A DNA stretch of 64,000 nucleotides, from positions 1 to 64,000 of the forward strand of contig NZ_JBDSQX010000133.1 in the NCBI RefSeq assembly GCF_039929605.1, written 5' to 3'. This document shows positions 52,845 through 59,707 of the stretch, piece by piece. The notes under the pieces were generated by a model. That model saw only the letters and a list, made by a program, of their open reading frames with translations, had not been told where the DNA came from and searched no databases. Source of the stretch: Pelomonas sp039929605 (GTDB lineage Bacteria; Pseudomonadota; Gammaproteobacteria; Burkholderiales; Burkholderiaceae_C). The position numbers and the translations under genes were made by a program. Within the stretch, counting starts at the first letter, position 1. Each line of letters starts with the position of its first letter.

Positions 52845-53063
52845 TCAAGCCTTGACCGGCACCTGGCGGCCGGCTGCGACGAAGGCCTGCACGTCGGTTC
52901 GGCGGTAGAGACAGCGACCGCCGATCTTGTGGAAGGCCAGGGGCTGAGCCCGTGCCCGCGAGCGCCATCGCGCAACGGTGGACGCCTTCACGCCGCACAG
53001 CCCCGCGACTTGCGCGGCATCCATCAGATCGTCGTCGGCGGTCTCGGGTGCTGGTTTGTGCAT
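52845..53063 (-). CDS. Small HTH protein, AlpA-like
   Basis: A 72-residue protein with a MerR-type helix-turn-helix (DAAQVAGLCGVKASTVARWR, about residues 15-34) and the wing (GGRCLYRRTDVQAFVAAGR). It has the same HTH_17 class as the genes at 45786 and 56571. A GAGG ribosome-binding site seven bases upstream supports the ATG at 53063 over one at 53093. It could be an excisionase or AlpA-type activator. The 186 bases before it (53064-53249) contain no gene I can support. Confidence 0.7.
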   Translation of the reverse strand: MHKPAPETADDDLMDAAQVAGLCGVKASTVARWRSRARAQPLAFHKIGGRCLYRRTDVQAFVAAGRQVPVKA

Positions 53064-53249
53064 GGCTGACCTCGGTAGTGGTGTTGCGGTCATCTTCGTG
53101 ACGCCCGGTGCACGGCCAATGGCCGTTTTTCCGGTTTTGTGAGCCCCTGGGCCTACTGAGTCCGATGCGCGCTGGTGGGCAGCTCCAGGCCCGCGTCGCC
53201 CGCGAGTTGCCGGACGCGGGCCTGTGCCACGGTCGAGTGAACAGCGGCG

Positions 53250-54179
53250 CTATGCCGGCGTCGCCATCGCACGCTTCAGCTGGGCCTGGAGGCCGTCGCC
53301 GAACTCCGTATGGGCGACGAGTCGGCACCGCGCGCTCTGGATCAGTTGGTCAAAGTCGGCAGCGCGCCGCACCACGGTTGCCCCGCCGCGCATCTCTTCG
53401 AACGCCTCGCCGTTGCAGCGCATCAGCACCGCTATCGCGTCCTGGAGCGCCTGGCCCGCGTCGACCAGCGCGGCCAGGTTGGACGCTGCCGGTCCCATCA
53501 GCGTCGCATGGCTTTCGAAGAGACCTATGACGCCTTCGGTGGCCGCTTCGAGCATGCCGCGCACGCCTCGCGTCGTGGCGGCGCGCAGCGCGCGATGCGT
53601 GTCGCGATCAGGCTCATCACTCAAGCCCAGCAGGAAGTCAGTCGTGACGCCGTACGCACCTGCCGCTGCAACGATGCGCTCAAGGGGTGCGAGGCGCTTG
53701 CCGGATTCCTGCTGCGAGAGCTGAGCGGAACTGACGTAGCCCAGCAGTTCGGCGGCGCTTGTCTGGTCAAGGCCCTGCAGCGACCGGGCAGCGCGAAGAC
53801 GGCGGCCGATGATCCAACGCAAAGCCGCTTTGCGCTCGGTCGGGGCGGCAGTGACGGAGAGCAGCTGCTCGGCGTCATCGCCACCATCGTCGCCGTCGCC
53901 GCCACCTTCGTCGTTGGCTGCTAAGGCGTGCCTGTCCGGCTGATCGCTGAGGAGTTGCTGGCCAAGATGGCGGGCAATGCTTGCCAGCGGCGCGGCGGCC
54001 TCATGTTCGGTGCTGCTCGTTTGGGGTGGCTCGTTGTCGACTAGTCCTGGCGAAACAGCCTCGACGCACGGTGCTGGGTGGTCGGCCACGGCGGATGCGA
54101 TCTTGGCCGGGCTAGAGGAGCACGCAATTGCTGCGGCACGCGCGAGAGGGGTGATCAAGGAGAGCGAGTTGGTCTTCAT
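53250..54179 (-). CDS. Cro/CI-type (XRE) transcriptional regulator
   Basis: A 309-residue protein. After about 120 residues of low-complexity Ala/Ser/Asp sequence comes an XRE helix-turn-helix at roughly residues 122-180: IGRRLRAARSLQGLDQTSAA, ELLGYVSSAQLSQQESGKRL, then an effector-type linker with GAYGVTTDFLLGLSDEPD. The C-terminal half is helical. This is the only repressor-like protein I see in the element, so it may keep the element silent. GTG at 54209 is an alternative start; ribosome-binding sites are weak at both. Confidence 0.7.
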   Translation of the reverse strand: MKTNSLSLITPLARAAAIACSSSPAKIASAVADHPAPCVEAVSPGLVDNEPPQTSSTEHEAAAPLASIARHLGQQLLSDQPDRHALAANDEGGGDGDDGGDDAEQLLSVTAAPTERKAALRWIIGRRLRAARSLQGLDQTSAAELLGYVSSAQLSQQESGKRLAPLERIVAAAGAYGVTTDFLLGLSDEPDRDTHRALRAATTRGVRGMLEAATEGVIGLFESHATLMGPAASNLAALVDAGQALQDAIAVLMRCNGEAFEEMRGGATVVRRAADFDQLIQSARCRLVAHTEFGDGLQAQLKRAMATPA

Positions 54180-54219
54180 GAGGATAGTTGGTTGGCGGTC
54201 AGTGGGCACGACGGGCCAT

Positions 54220-55059
54220 TCAGACGGCGGTCTGAGTTAGCTGCCTCGTTTCGATGTAGTCGCGCAGCTTTCCAGCGGACTCGGCCTTGAGCATTTCCAC
54301 GCGCTCGCGGTCGACCTGTGCGGCAACGGCCGATGGCGTCGGTGCACTCTGCCGCGCCTGGATCGCTGCTCGCGTCGCGGCCAGTGCCGCGCGGGCCTTC
54401 TCGCGGGCCGCCACGGCCTCCGCGCTCGCGTCGGCGGGGGTAGGCAGCGCCAGCAGCGAGTCAAGCCCCAGGGCCGGACCAGCGGGGGCACCGGTGCGCG
54501 ACAGCTCGACCAGCTCGGGCCGCTTCAGCTCGTCCGCCGAGAGACGGCCGGCCAGCACATGCGGCAGAAGCACTCGGTCGCGCAGCTCGTCGTCGTCACC
54601 GATGGTGGCGGCCCAGCGCACCGGCGCCCTCACCTCGCGCGCCTCGGCCACCAACCGGTTGTAGGCCTCACGGAACGCCATCCGGGCGCCAACCTCATCG
54701 CCGGCCTGCAGCACCGGCGACGCGATGGCGTAGGCCTCGGCGGCCTCGGCTGTCCAGACCACAGTGGCTCGCTCGTCCAGCGCTTTGAACGCCTGCGCCC
54801 AAGCCTCCTCGGGGCCGGGGCGGCCGTCATCGGCGACCACCCTCTTGATCTGCGCAACCACGTCCGCCGGCATTGGCAGGAAGCGTCCGCGCTCGGGGTC
54901 GTTGAAATGGGCCTTCAGGCCATAACGCACTTCCAGAAGCGGGTGGTCCTGCAGTACCTCGAAGAACGATGCCCGGCCGGCCGCCGTCATCGCCTGGCCC
55001 TTCATGGCCCAGTAGCCGTCGAGCGCTTCGCAGAAGGCCTTGAAGTCGTCGATGGTCAT
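54220..55059 (-). CDS. Hypothetical phage protein, possible helicase-loader type
   Basis: A 279-residue protein. The N-terminal 90 residues (FKAFCEALDGYWAMKGQAMT; LLEVRYGLKAHFNDPERGRF; LPMPADVVAQIKRVV) resemble the early part of phage replication proteins of the lambda P type. The rest is Ala/Glu-rich and probably helical. It overlaps the replication initiator gene by four bases, as O and P genes do in lambdoid phages. The assignment is inference from context and weak sequence pattern. Confidence 0.5.
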   Translation of the reverse strand: MTIDDFKAFCEALDGYWAMKGQAMTAAGRASFFEVLQDHPLLEVRYGLKAHFNDPERGRFLPMPADVVAQIKRVVADDGRPGPEEAWAQAFKALDERATVVWTAEAAEAYAIASPVLQAGDEVGARMAFREAYNRLVAEAREVRAPVRWAATIGDDDELRDRVLLPHVLAGRLSADELKRPELVELSRTGAPAGPALGLDSLLALPTPADASAEAVAAREKARAALAATRAAIQARQSAPTPSAVAAQVDRERVEMLKAESAGKLRDYIETRQLTQTAV

Positions 55060-56039
55060 GCGCCACCGCCGATCTGCTTCTGGCCCTGAACCTCGCGCAC
55101 GACGCCTTCGATGACTTCGCCGCCACCCCGCCGTGCGAGCAACAATCGCAACGCCTCGGCCGTTGATTCATCGTTGGCGGCCTGACGGGCTGCGTCGGAC
55201 ATGGGCACTCGGCCGGTCGCCAGGCTCGACGCCCTCGGCGCATCCGAGGAGATCCATACCGCACGGAAGCCGCCCCGGCTGCGCACGACCGAGTAGTGGA
55301 TCGCCTCGTCGAGCGTCATGCCGGCCTTGGCCGCCTCAGCTTTGGTGTCGTCCCATGCGGTCTTCGTCCAGGGAAGATTTTTCTCCCTGCGGATCGTGAG
55401 CCAGTCCGCAGCGACCTTCTCCGCCACGCCATCGGCCATCATGGTGTCAAGGCTTGCCCGACGTGCATCGCCGCGCTGGCGTTTGGACTTGGACGCTTCT
55501 GCCGGGGCCGCAGGCGCTGAAGGTTCAGGCAATCCGGTATCAGGTATCGGTGAATCAGGAATCAGTAAATCAGTGAATCCGGTATCAGGAGGTTCCTTAA
55601 CAGTTAAAGCCTTGTTGCTGACCTGTTTGACGACGGTTCCCGCCTCGTTCTTCAACTCGACGACGCCTGTTGCGTAACCGTTCTTGCCCCTTTGGTGCAC
55701 CCAGTACAGACCATCCTCATCGGGGAGTGCACCGTCCTTTTCGGTGCCGTGGGGGGTCTGATGCTTGCGAAACTTGACGATCTGAATGATGCGCTTGCCG
55801 TGCATGTCGAAGCGCTGGACGAAGCCTTCCCGCTGCAGGGCCGCCAGCATTTCCTCGGCGTCGGCGCTGCGGTCGTAGGGCAGTGCCTGGGCGGCGATGC
55901 GCTTCGGCCGGTCCTCCAGCCGCCCCTCCCTGTCGGCGAGCATCCAGAGGTACGTGAACAACAGGCGCGTCAGGGCCGGCAGCTCGGCAAGCTGCTCGTT
56001 GTCCATGATGGCCGGCTTGATATTGCGGGCGCGTGCCAT
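55056..56039 (-). CDS. Phage replication initiator-like protein
   Basis: A 327-residue protein beginning MARARNIKPAIMDNEQLAEL, with TRLLFTYLWMLADREGRLED next to it. This start is typical of phage replication-initiation proteins (O-like, winged-helix) found in many proteobacterial prophages. A Pro/Ser/Ala linker around residue 175 leads to a C-terminal part with WLTIRREKNLPWTKTAWDDT. It is followed by the helicase-loader-like gene. Together they suggest that the element replicates autonomously after excision. Confidence 0.75.
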   Translation of the reverse strand: MARARNIKPAIMDNEQLAELPALTRLLFTYLWMLADREGRLEDRPKRIAAQALPYDRSADAEEMLAALQREGFVQRFDMHGKRIIQIVKFRKHQTPHGTEKDGALPDEDGLYWVHQRGKNGYATGVVELKNEAGTVVKQVSNKALTVKEPPDTGFTDLLIPDSPIPDTGLPEPSAPAAPAEASKSKRQRGDARRASLDTMMADGVAEKVAADWLTIRREKNLPWTKTAWDDTKAEAAKAGMTLDEAIHYSVVRSRGGFRAVWISSDAPRASSLATGRVPMSDAARQAANDESTAEALRLLLARRGGGEVIEGVVREVQGQKQIGGGA

Positions 56040-56308
56040 CAGTCGCCCTCGCGGCCTTCGGCCAGCTCGTCAAGCTCCAATGGCAGCTTCTTCAGCACTG
56101 CCGTCCAAGCCGCCGAGAGGGCCGCATTGCCGCTCTGAGCGGCGATGTAGGCCGCACGGGCGTAATGCGCGGCGCGGCGAAGGCGGTTCGGGCGACCCTT
56201 GACGACGGCCTGACCGGGGTAGGCGCCGGTGAAGTACGCGATGCTTGGGTGGGCAGCGTTGACGGCCACTGTCGGCACGGCGGTTTGGTCGTTGAGGCGG
56301 GGGGTCAC
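56039..56308 (-). CDS. Hypothetical element protein, 89 residues
   Basis: An 89-residue protein of unknown function with a central Ala-rich segment (RAAHYARAAYIAAQSGNAAL) and an acidic C-terminus (LDELAEGREGD). Its stop overlaps the replication initiator start by one base and its start overlaps the next gene by four. It belongs to the same leftward operon. Confidence 0.55.
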   Translation of the reverse strand: MTPRLNDQTAVPTVAVNAAHPSIAYFTGAYPGQAVVKGRPNRLRRAAHYARAAYIAAQSGNAALSAAWTAVLKKLPLELDELAEGREGD

Positions 56309-56571
56309 TCTTCCTGCTCCATGCCAATCGCGACCAGGGGCGCGAGTGCCTCAGCCACGCCCCGCAAGGCATGCCACGGCCGGGGACCGCTCGCGGCCTC
56401 GTTCAGCAGGGCGGCCAAAACGTCGACACGCACGGTCGGATCGCCCGAAGTCATGAACACGTCCAGCAGTTCGCTGCAGCGGGCGCGGGCGCGAGCGTCA
56501 TTGGCAGCGGCGGTCGGCGGCAGTGCTGCACGGGTACTGATCGGACCCTTGTGCGTTTGGCTACCGTTCAT
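56305..56571 (-). CDS. Hypothetical element protein, 88 residues
   Basis: An 88-residue, helix-rich protein (CSELLDVFMTSGDPTVRVDV; LAALLNEAASGPRPWHALRG) ending in the acidic MEQEE. The ATG at 56571 lies one base inside the stop of the AlpA-like gene upstream; the longer open frame to 56841 is a shadow of that gene. Function unknown. Confidence 0.5.
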   Translation of the reverse strand: MNGSQTHKGPISTRAALPPTAAANDARARARCSELLDVFMTSGDPTVRVDVLAALLNEAASGPRPWHALRGVAEALAPLVAIGMEQEE

Positions 56572-56816
56572 TACGTGTTGCCCTGGGCCTGGATGAAACG
56601 TCGGGCTTCGGAGGAGCGGATGCGCGTGCAGCGCTTTCCCATCTTTACGACCGCCAGTTCGCCCGCAGCGATCTTGCGGTTGACGGTGGAAGTCGAAAGG
56701 CCCGCTGCCTGGGCAAACGTCTTGATGCGCAGCAGCGCGTCTTCGAGTTGCAGGACCTGGAGGGGTTGCGGGTTGTGGTCGTTGCCGCGAGCCGCCGTCG
56801 TTGTTGTGGACTTCAT
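56571..56816 (-). CDS. AlpA-like HTH regulator
   Basis: An 81-residue protein. The C-terminal 55 residues are an AlpA/HTH_17 domain: DALLRIKTFAQAAGLSTSTV, NRKIAAGELAVVKMGKRCTR, then IRSSEARRFIQAQGNT, with the helix-turn-helix on ALLRIKTFAQAAGLSTSTVN. AlpA-type proteins activate excision or satellite genes. The ATG at 56816 was chosen, with a second at 56837; neither has a clear ribosome-binding site. Confidence 0.75.
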   Translation of the reverse strand: MKSTTTTAARGNDHNPQPLQVLQLEDALLRIKTFAQAAGLSTSTVNRKIAAGELAVVKMGKRCTRIRSSEARRFIQAQGNT

Positions 56817-56916
56817 GGGTGCGTCTTGAATGGACATGCACCGATGTTCAAGGTCGTACCCTGGGCGCCACAAGGCCGGGCACCGGGCCAGTTCTGCCCG
56901 GGGTAGCCGCCCGAAG

Positions 56917-57549
56917 TCAGGCGTCCTTAATTCGCCCGTCGGCGCGCATTCGTTTCCATGCGCGCAACATCATTTCCGGGCTGTAGCCAAGTTCAACGCC
57001 TATCGATTCCCTGAGAGGCCAGGGCTTGTTGCCGAGAGGTGCCTTTGGCATCTTCAGCGGGTCGATATCTCGCTGCCGAAGCTTTTCGAGGATATTCGTA
57101 TCCCGCTGCTCGCTCGTCAGCCTCGGCCGCCCATTTTTCAGCTGCGTCGGCACAGCACCGGCTTTCTCGGATTCGCTTCCAAAGCGTTCGACAGCCAGTG
57201 TCAGCGCTTCACTGACGTCGACTACGCCTGTTCGAGCTGGGTCTAGTTTGCGGGTCAGGAGCGCGATCAACTGCACATGCGATATGAGCAACTTGCTTGC
57301 TTCGGCATCGGCGACCTTCTCCGCAAACTCTGCGGCCCAGCTAGGCCAAACAAAGCGGCTGCGCTCATCCAATCCAAAAAAACGCGCACTGAACTGCAAG
57401 GGAGACAACAAGTCGTTCGGGTCGAGAGGCGGCGCGGCCAGAGCTTTGATATCGGTGCTTGAAAGGGTCTCTGCCTTCGCAATGTCTCCTTGTCGAACTT
57501 GATCCTCGTTGAGGATCTTGTTGATGGCCGAGCGGGCGGGGTGATCCAT
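56917..57549 (-). CDS. Hypothetical protein beside the integrase
   Basis: A 210-residue protein I do not recognise, with a lower GC content than the neighbouring genes, suggesting recent acquisition. The middle is helical (WAAEFAEKVADAEASKLLIS). The C-terminal third is basic and contains NGRPRLTSEQRDTNILEKLR followed by a possible HTH-like region (RESIGVELGYSPEMMLRAWK). It sits between the integrase and the first AlpA-like gene, the usual place for accessory or control genes. No defence or toxin family is evident. Confidence 0.6.
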   Translation of the reverse strand: MDHPARSAINKILNEDQVRQGDIAKAETLSSTDIKALAAPPLDPNDLLSPLQFSARFFGLDERSRFVWPSWAAEFAEKVADAEASKLLISHVQLIALLTRKLDPARTGVVDVSEALTLAVERFGSESEKAGAVPTQLKNGRPRLTSEQRDTNILEKLRQRDIDPLKMPKAPLGNKPWPLRESIGVELGYSPEMMLRAWKRMRADGRIKDA

Positions 57550-57597
57550 GTGCGTTGAAGCGTCAATCAGTTAGGGCAACCGTTAAGGCCAGCATTT

Positions 57598-58848
57598 TCA
57601 ATGGCGTCCTGCCGCTTTGAACTCGATCACCTTGGCGCCGCCCTTGAGCTGGTCCAGGTAGTCCGCCCAAGCCTTCATCAGCGCCCGGCGCTGCTCCATG
57701 AACTCGGCGCGGTCGTAGGCCATGCCCAGCGGGCCGGACTTGCCGTGCGCGAGCTGGGCCTCAATGACATCGGGCGAGACGCCAGGCAGGCGCTCAATGA
57801 TCAGCGTGCGGGCCATCGCGCGAAAGCCGTGCGGTGTCATCTCGCCGTTCTCGTACCCCAGGCGGCGCAGCGCCGTGCGGACGGTGTTCTCGCTCATGCA
57901 GCGTTCGCCGGTCAGCAGCGACGGGAACGCGTAGCGGCCATGCCCCGTCAGCGGCTGCAGTTCCTTCAGCAGCGCCACGGCCTGCGAGGCAAGCGGCACG
58001 AGGTGTGGCCGGCCATTCTCTTTGCCATGGATGGTGCGCTTCATCTTGCCCGCCGGGATCGTCCACAGCCCCTCGTCGAGGTTTACCTCGGCCCACTCCA
58101 TTGCGCGGATGTTCCCCGGCCGCTGGAAGAGCAGGGCAGACAGGACCAGCGCCACCCGCGTGGCAGGCTGACCGGTATAGCTGTCGAAGCCGCGCAGCAG
58201 CTCGCCCACCTTCGCCGGCTCAAGGATGGCGGCCATGTGCTTGACGTTGTGGGCTACTAAGGCGCCCCGCAGGTCGCCGGCTGGGTTGCTGGTGCAGCGT
58301 CCTGTGGCGATGCCGTACTTGAAGACCTGGCCAGCGGAGCCGCGCAAGTCGTGAGCCATCTGCGTAGCGCCCCTCGCCTCAACGCGGCGGATTGTCTGCA
58401 ACAGCAGCGGAGCGGTGACTTCAGGCAGGGGAACAGAGCCGAGCCAGGGGAACAGATCCTTCTCGACGGCGCGCAGCCAGTGCTTCGCGTGGCCTTCGCT
58501 CCAGCCCTTGGCCTGGCTGGCGTGGAACTCCCGCGCCACGACTTCAAAGGTCTGCGCGCTGTTGACCATCGCAGCGACCTTGGCGACGCGACGGGCCTGG
58601 ACGGGATCCCTGCCCTCCTCGCGGCTCTTTCGCGCCTTCTCGCGCCCTTCCCGGGCTTCCTTGAGGCTGACCGCCGGGTAGTTGCCCAGGGCAAGCCGCT
58701 TTTCCTTGCCGCCGAACCGATACTTGACGAACCAGCGCTTCGATCCGGTGGCGGCCACCTCCAGGTATAGGCCGCCCGCGTCAGCGAGCCGTGCACGGGG
58801 CTTGTCGGGCGGGCAACTGGCGTTGCGGCAGGCGGCGTCGGTCAGCAT
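57598..58848 (-). CDS. Tyrosine-type integrase with DUF4102 domain
   Basis: A 416-residue recombinase of the P4/DUF4102 class. The N-terminal DUF4102 arm-binding domain is at about residues 18-95 (YRFGGKEKRLALGNYPAVSL), a core-binding domain spans about 105-200, and the catalytic domain carries the Arg in QRPGNIRAMEW, the H-x-x-R in TPHGFRAMART, the second His in QLAHGK and the nucleophilic Tyr in MAYDRAEF. It faces away from the tRNA. It is the enzyme that would insert and excise the element at the tRNA-Leu 3' end. Confidence 0.95.
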   Translation of the reverse strand: MLTDAACRNASCPPDKPRARLADAGGLYLEVAATGSKRWFVKYRFGGKEKRLALGNYPAVSLKEAREGREKARKSREEGRDPVQARRVAKVAAMVNSAQTFEVVAREFHASQAKGWSEGHAKHWLRAVEKDLFPWLGSVPLPEVTAPLLLQTIRRVEARGATQMAHDLRGSAGQVFKYGIATGRCTSNPAGDLRGALVAHNVKHMAAILEPAKVGELLRGFDSYTGQPATRVALVLSALLFQRPGNIRAMEWAEVNLDEGLWTIPAGKMKRTIHGKENGRPHLVPLASQAVALLKELQPLTGHGRYAFPSLLTGERCMSENTVRTALRRLGYENGEMTPHGFRAMARTLIIERLPGVSPDVIEAQLAHGKSGPLGMAYDRAEFMEQRRALMKAWADYLDQLKGGAKVIEFKAAGRH

Positions 58849-58929
58849 GGGGGAACACCTTGGGGGAACGTTTGGCCCCGCTGCGGGGGAATGGTGATCT
58901 ATTCCCCCGGATGTTCCCCTTGTTCCCCC
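58849..58929. repeat. Right cluster of GTTCCCCC-type sites
   Basis: Six copies or near-copies of GTTCCCCC lie between the integrase start and the tRNA. Three read on the minus strand (58849-58856, 58862-58869, 58885-58892 with A/T end) and three on the plus strand (58901-58908 with A/T start, 58913-58919 shortened, 58922-58929). With the pair at 44721-44740 they fit arm-type integrase sites. The next 105 bases up to 59034 show no gene. Confidence 0.6.
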
Positions 58930-59034
58930 GAGATGTAAAGAGCCATTGTGAGCGGACCTGACACGAAAAAGGTGCCTAAGCCGTTGATTGACCTAGGCGC
59001 CTGAGGCGTTGTGAGCAGTCCTGATTCACTGATG

Positions 59035-59060
59035 TGGTGCGCGGGACGGGACTTGAACCC
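59035..59060. other. Candidate right attachment site in tRNA-Leu 3' end
   Basis: The 3' end of tRNA-Leu, including the encoded CCA, read on the plus strand as TGGTGCGCGGGACGGGAC then TTGAACCC. This side of the tRNA faces the integrase. A degenerate copy is at 44644-44668. The exact crossover core cannot be fixed from one genome. Confidence 0.5.
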
Positions 59061-59122
59061 GTACGCCTGTTGAGGGCGGCGGATTTTAAGTCCGCTGCGT
59101 TTACCGATTTCGCCACCCGCGC
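59035..59122 (-). tRNA. tRNA-Leu(UAA)
   Basis: An 88-base gene including encoded CCA (59035-59037). The acceptor stem GCGCGGG pairs with CCCGCGC, the anticodon loop is CTTAAAA with anticodon TAA, a long variable arm typical of leucine tRNAs follows, and the T-loop is TTCAAGT. The 3' end serves as the likely integration site of the adjacent element. Confidence 0.95.
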
Positions 59123-59152
59123 AGCTATCGAATTATCCAGCCCGCACAAATG

Positions 59153-59184
59153 AAAACGGGAGATTCGATCAACGAATCTCCCGT
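59153..59184 (-). terminator. Intrinsic terminator after the tRNA-Cys/Gly cluster
   Basis: A perfect 12-base stem (59156-59167 with 59173-59184) over a 5-base loop, followed on the minus strand by TTTTC. It ends the transcript that carries tRNA-Cys and two tRNA-Gly genes and separates it from tRNA-Leu. Confidence 0.85.
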
Positions 59185-59190
59185 AAGGAG

Positions 59191-59266
59191 TGGAGCGGGA
59201 TAAGAGACTCGAACTCTCGACCTATACCTTGGCAAGGTATCGCTCTACCAACTGAGCTAATCCCGC
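59191..59266 (-). tRNA. tRNA-Gly(GCC), copy 1
   Basis: A 76-base cloverleaf with encoded CCA (59191-59193). Acceptor stem GCGGGAT, D-arm AGCTCAGTTGGTAGAGC, anticodon GCC in the loop between CCTTGCCAAGG bases, and T-loop TTCGAGT. Same sequence as the copies at 59307 and 59556. Confidence 0.97.
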
Positions 59267-59306
59267 ATCGCCGACATGCCTTGCAGCACATCGTGGCGTT
59301 AAACAC

Positions 59307-59382
59307 TGGAGCGGGATAAGAGACTCGAACTCTCGACCTATACCTTGGCAAGGTATCGCTCTACCAACTGAGCTAATCCCGC
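59307..59382 (-). tRNA. tRNA-Gly(GCC), copy 2
   Basis: A second 76-base copy of the same tRNA, identical to the one at 59191-59266 in the mature part, with encoded CCA. It lies 40 bases upstream of copy 1 and 12 bases downstream of tRNA-Cys, so the three are one transcript. Confidence 0.97.
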
Positions 59383-59394
59383 AGTGTCTTTTTG

Positions 59395-59468
59395 TGGAGG
59401 CGCGATCCGGAGTCGAACCGGACTAACCGGATTTGCAATCCGGGGCATAACCGCTTTGCTATCGCGCC
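59395..59468 (-). tRNA. tRNA-Cys(GCA)
   Basis: A 74-base gene with encoded CCA (59395-59397). The acceptor stem is GGCGCGA, the anticodon is GCA in a loop of TTTGCAA, and the T-loop reads TTCGACT. It is the first gene of a Cys-Gly-Gly cluster downstream of an intrinsic terminator, so it should have its own promoter. Confidence 0.97.
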
Positions 59469-59507
59469 GCCGTAAACCCTATCAAAACCGTTTGGCGCGG
59501 CTTTGAC

Positions 59508-59534
59508 GAAAAAGGGAAGCCTGGGCTTCCCTTT
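59508..59534 (-). terminator. Intrinsic terminator after tRNA-Gly copy 3
   Basis: A perfect 11-base stem AAAGGGAAGCC (59511-59521) with GGCTTCCCTTT (59524-59534) over a 2-base loop, with an A-run on the plus strand at 59509-59513 that gives a T-tract on the minus strand. It separates the distal tRNA-Gly from tRNA-Cys. Confidence 0.85.
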
Positions 59535-59555
59535 CGGAAAAATTCCTGAAAAACC

Positions 59556-59631
59556 TGGAGCGGGATAAGAGACTCGAACTCTCGACCTATACCTTGGCAA
59601 GGTATCGCTCTACCAACTGAGCTAATCCCGC
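59556..59631 (-). tRNA. tRNA-Gly(GCC), copy 3
   Basis: A third 76-base copy of tRNA-Gly(GCC) with encoded CCA, lying 76 bases downstream of the lon stop. The following terminator makes it a separate unit from the Cys-Gly-Gly cluster. Confidence 0.97.
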
Positions 59632-59707
59632 ATTTGCTGAACAGTTGCCCGTTCAGCGAAGCCGGCAGTGTAACCCGATTTTTGGTCGGATGACAAGCCG
59701 GCTGCAC

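Larger units (their letters stand above)
44644..59060. mobile_element. Integrated phage-like element (defective prophage or satellite) in tRNA-Leu
   Basis: A region of about 14.4 kb between murI and tRNA-Leu(UAA). A tyrosine integrase gene lies next to the tRNA 3' end, a degenerate copy of that 3' end lies after murI, and copies of GTTCCCCC cluster at both ends. Contents: a rightward arm (unknown genes, one HTH, AntA/Rha antirepressor, exported protein) and a leftward arm (integrase, unknown, AlpA-like, replication initiator, putative helicase loader, Cro/CI-like regulator, second AlpA-like, four unknown or small-terminase genes, large virion-like protein). Large terminase, portal, capsid and lysis genes are not seen. 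Confidence 0.85.

Noticed and set aside
53310..53924. A plus-strand gene opposite the Cro/CI-like regulator
   Set aside because: The minus-strand product has a clear helix-turn-helix; the plus-strand frame has shadow composition.
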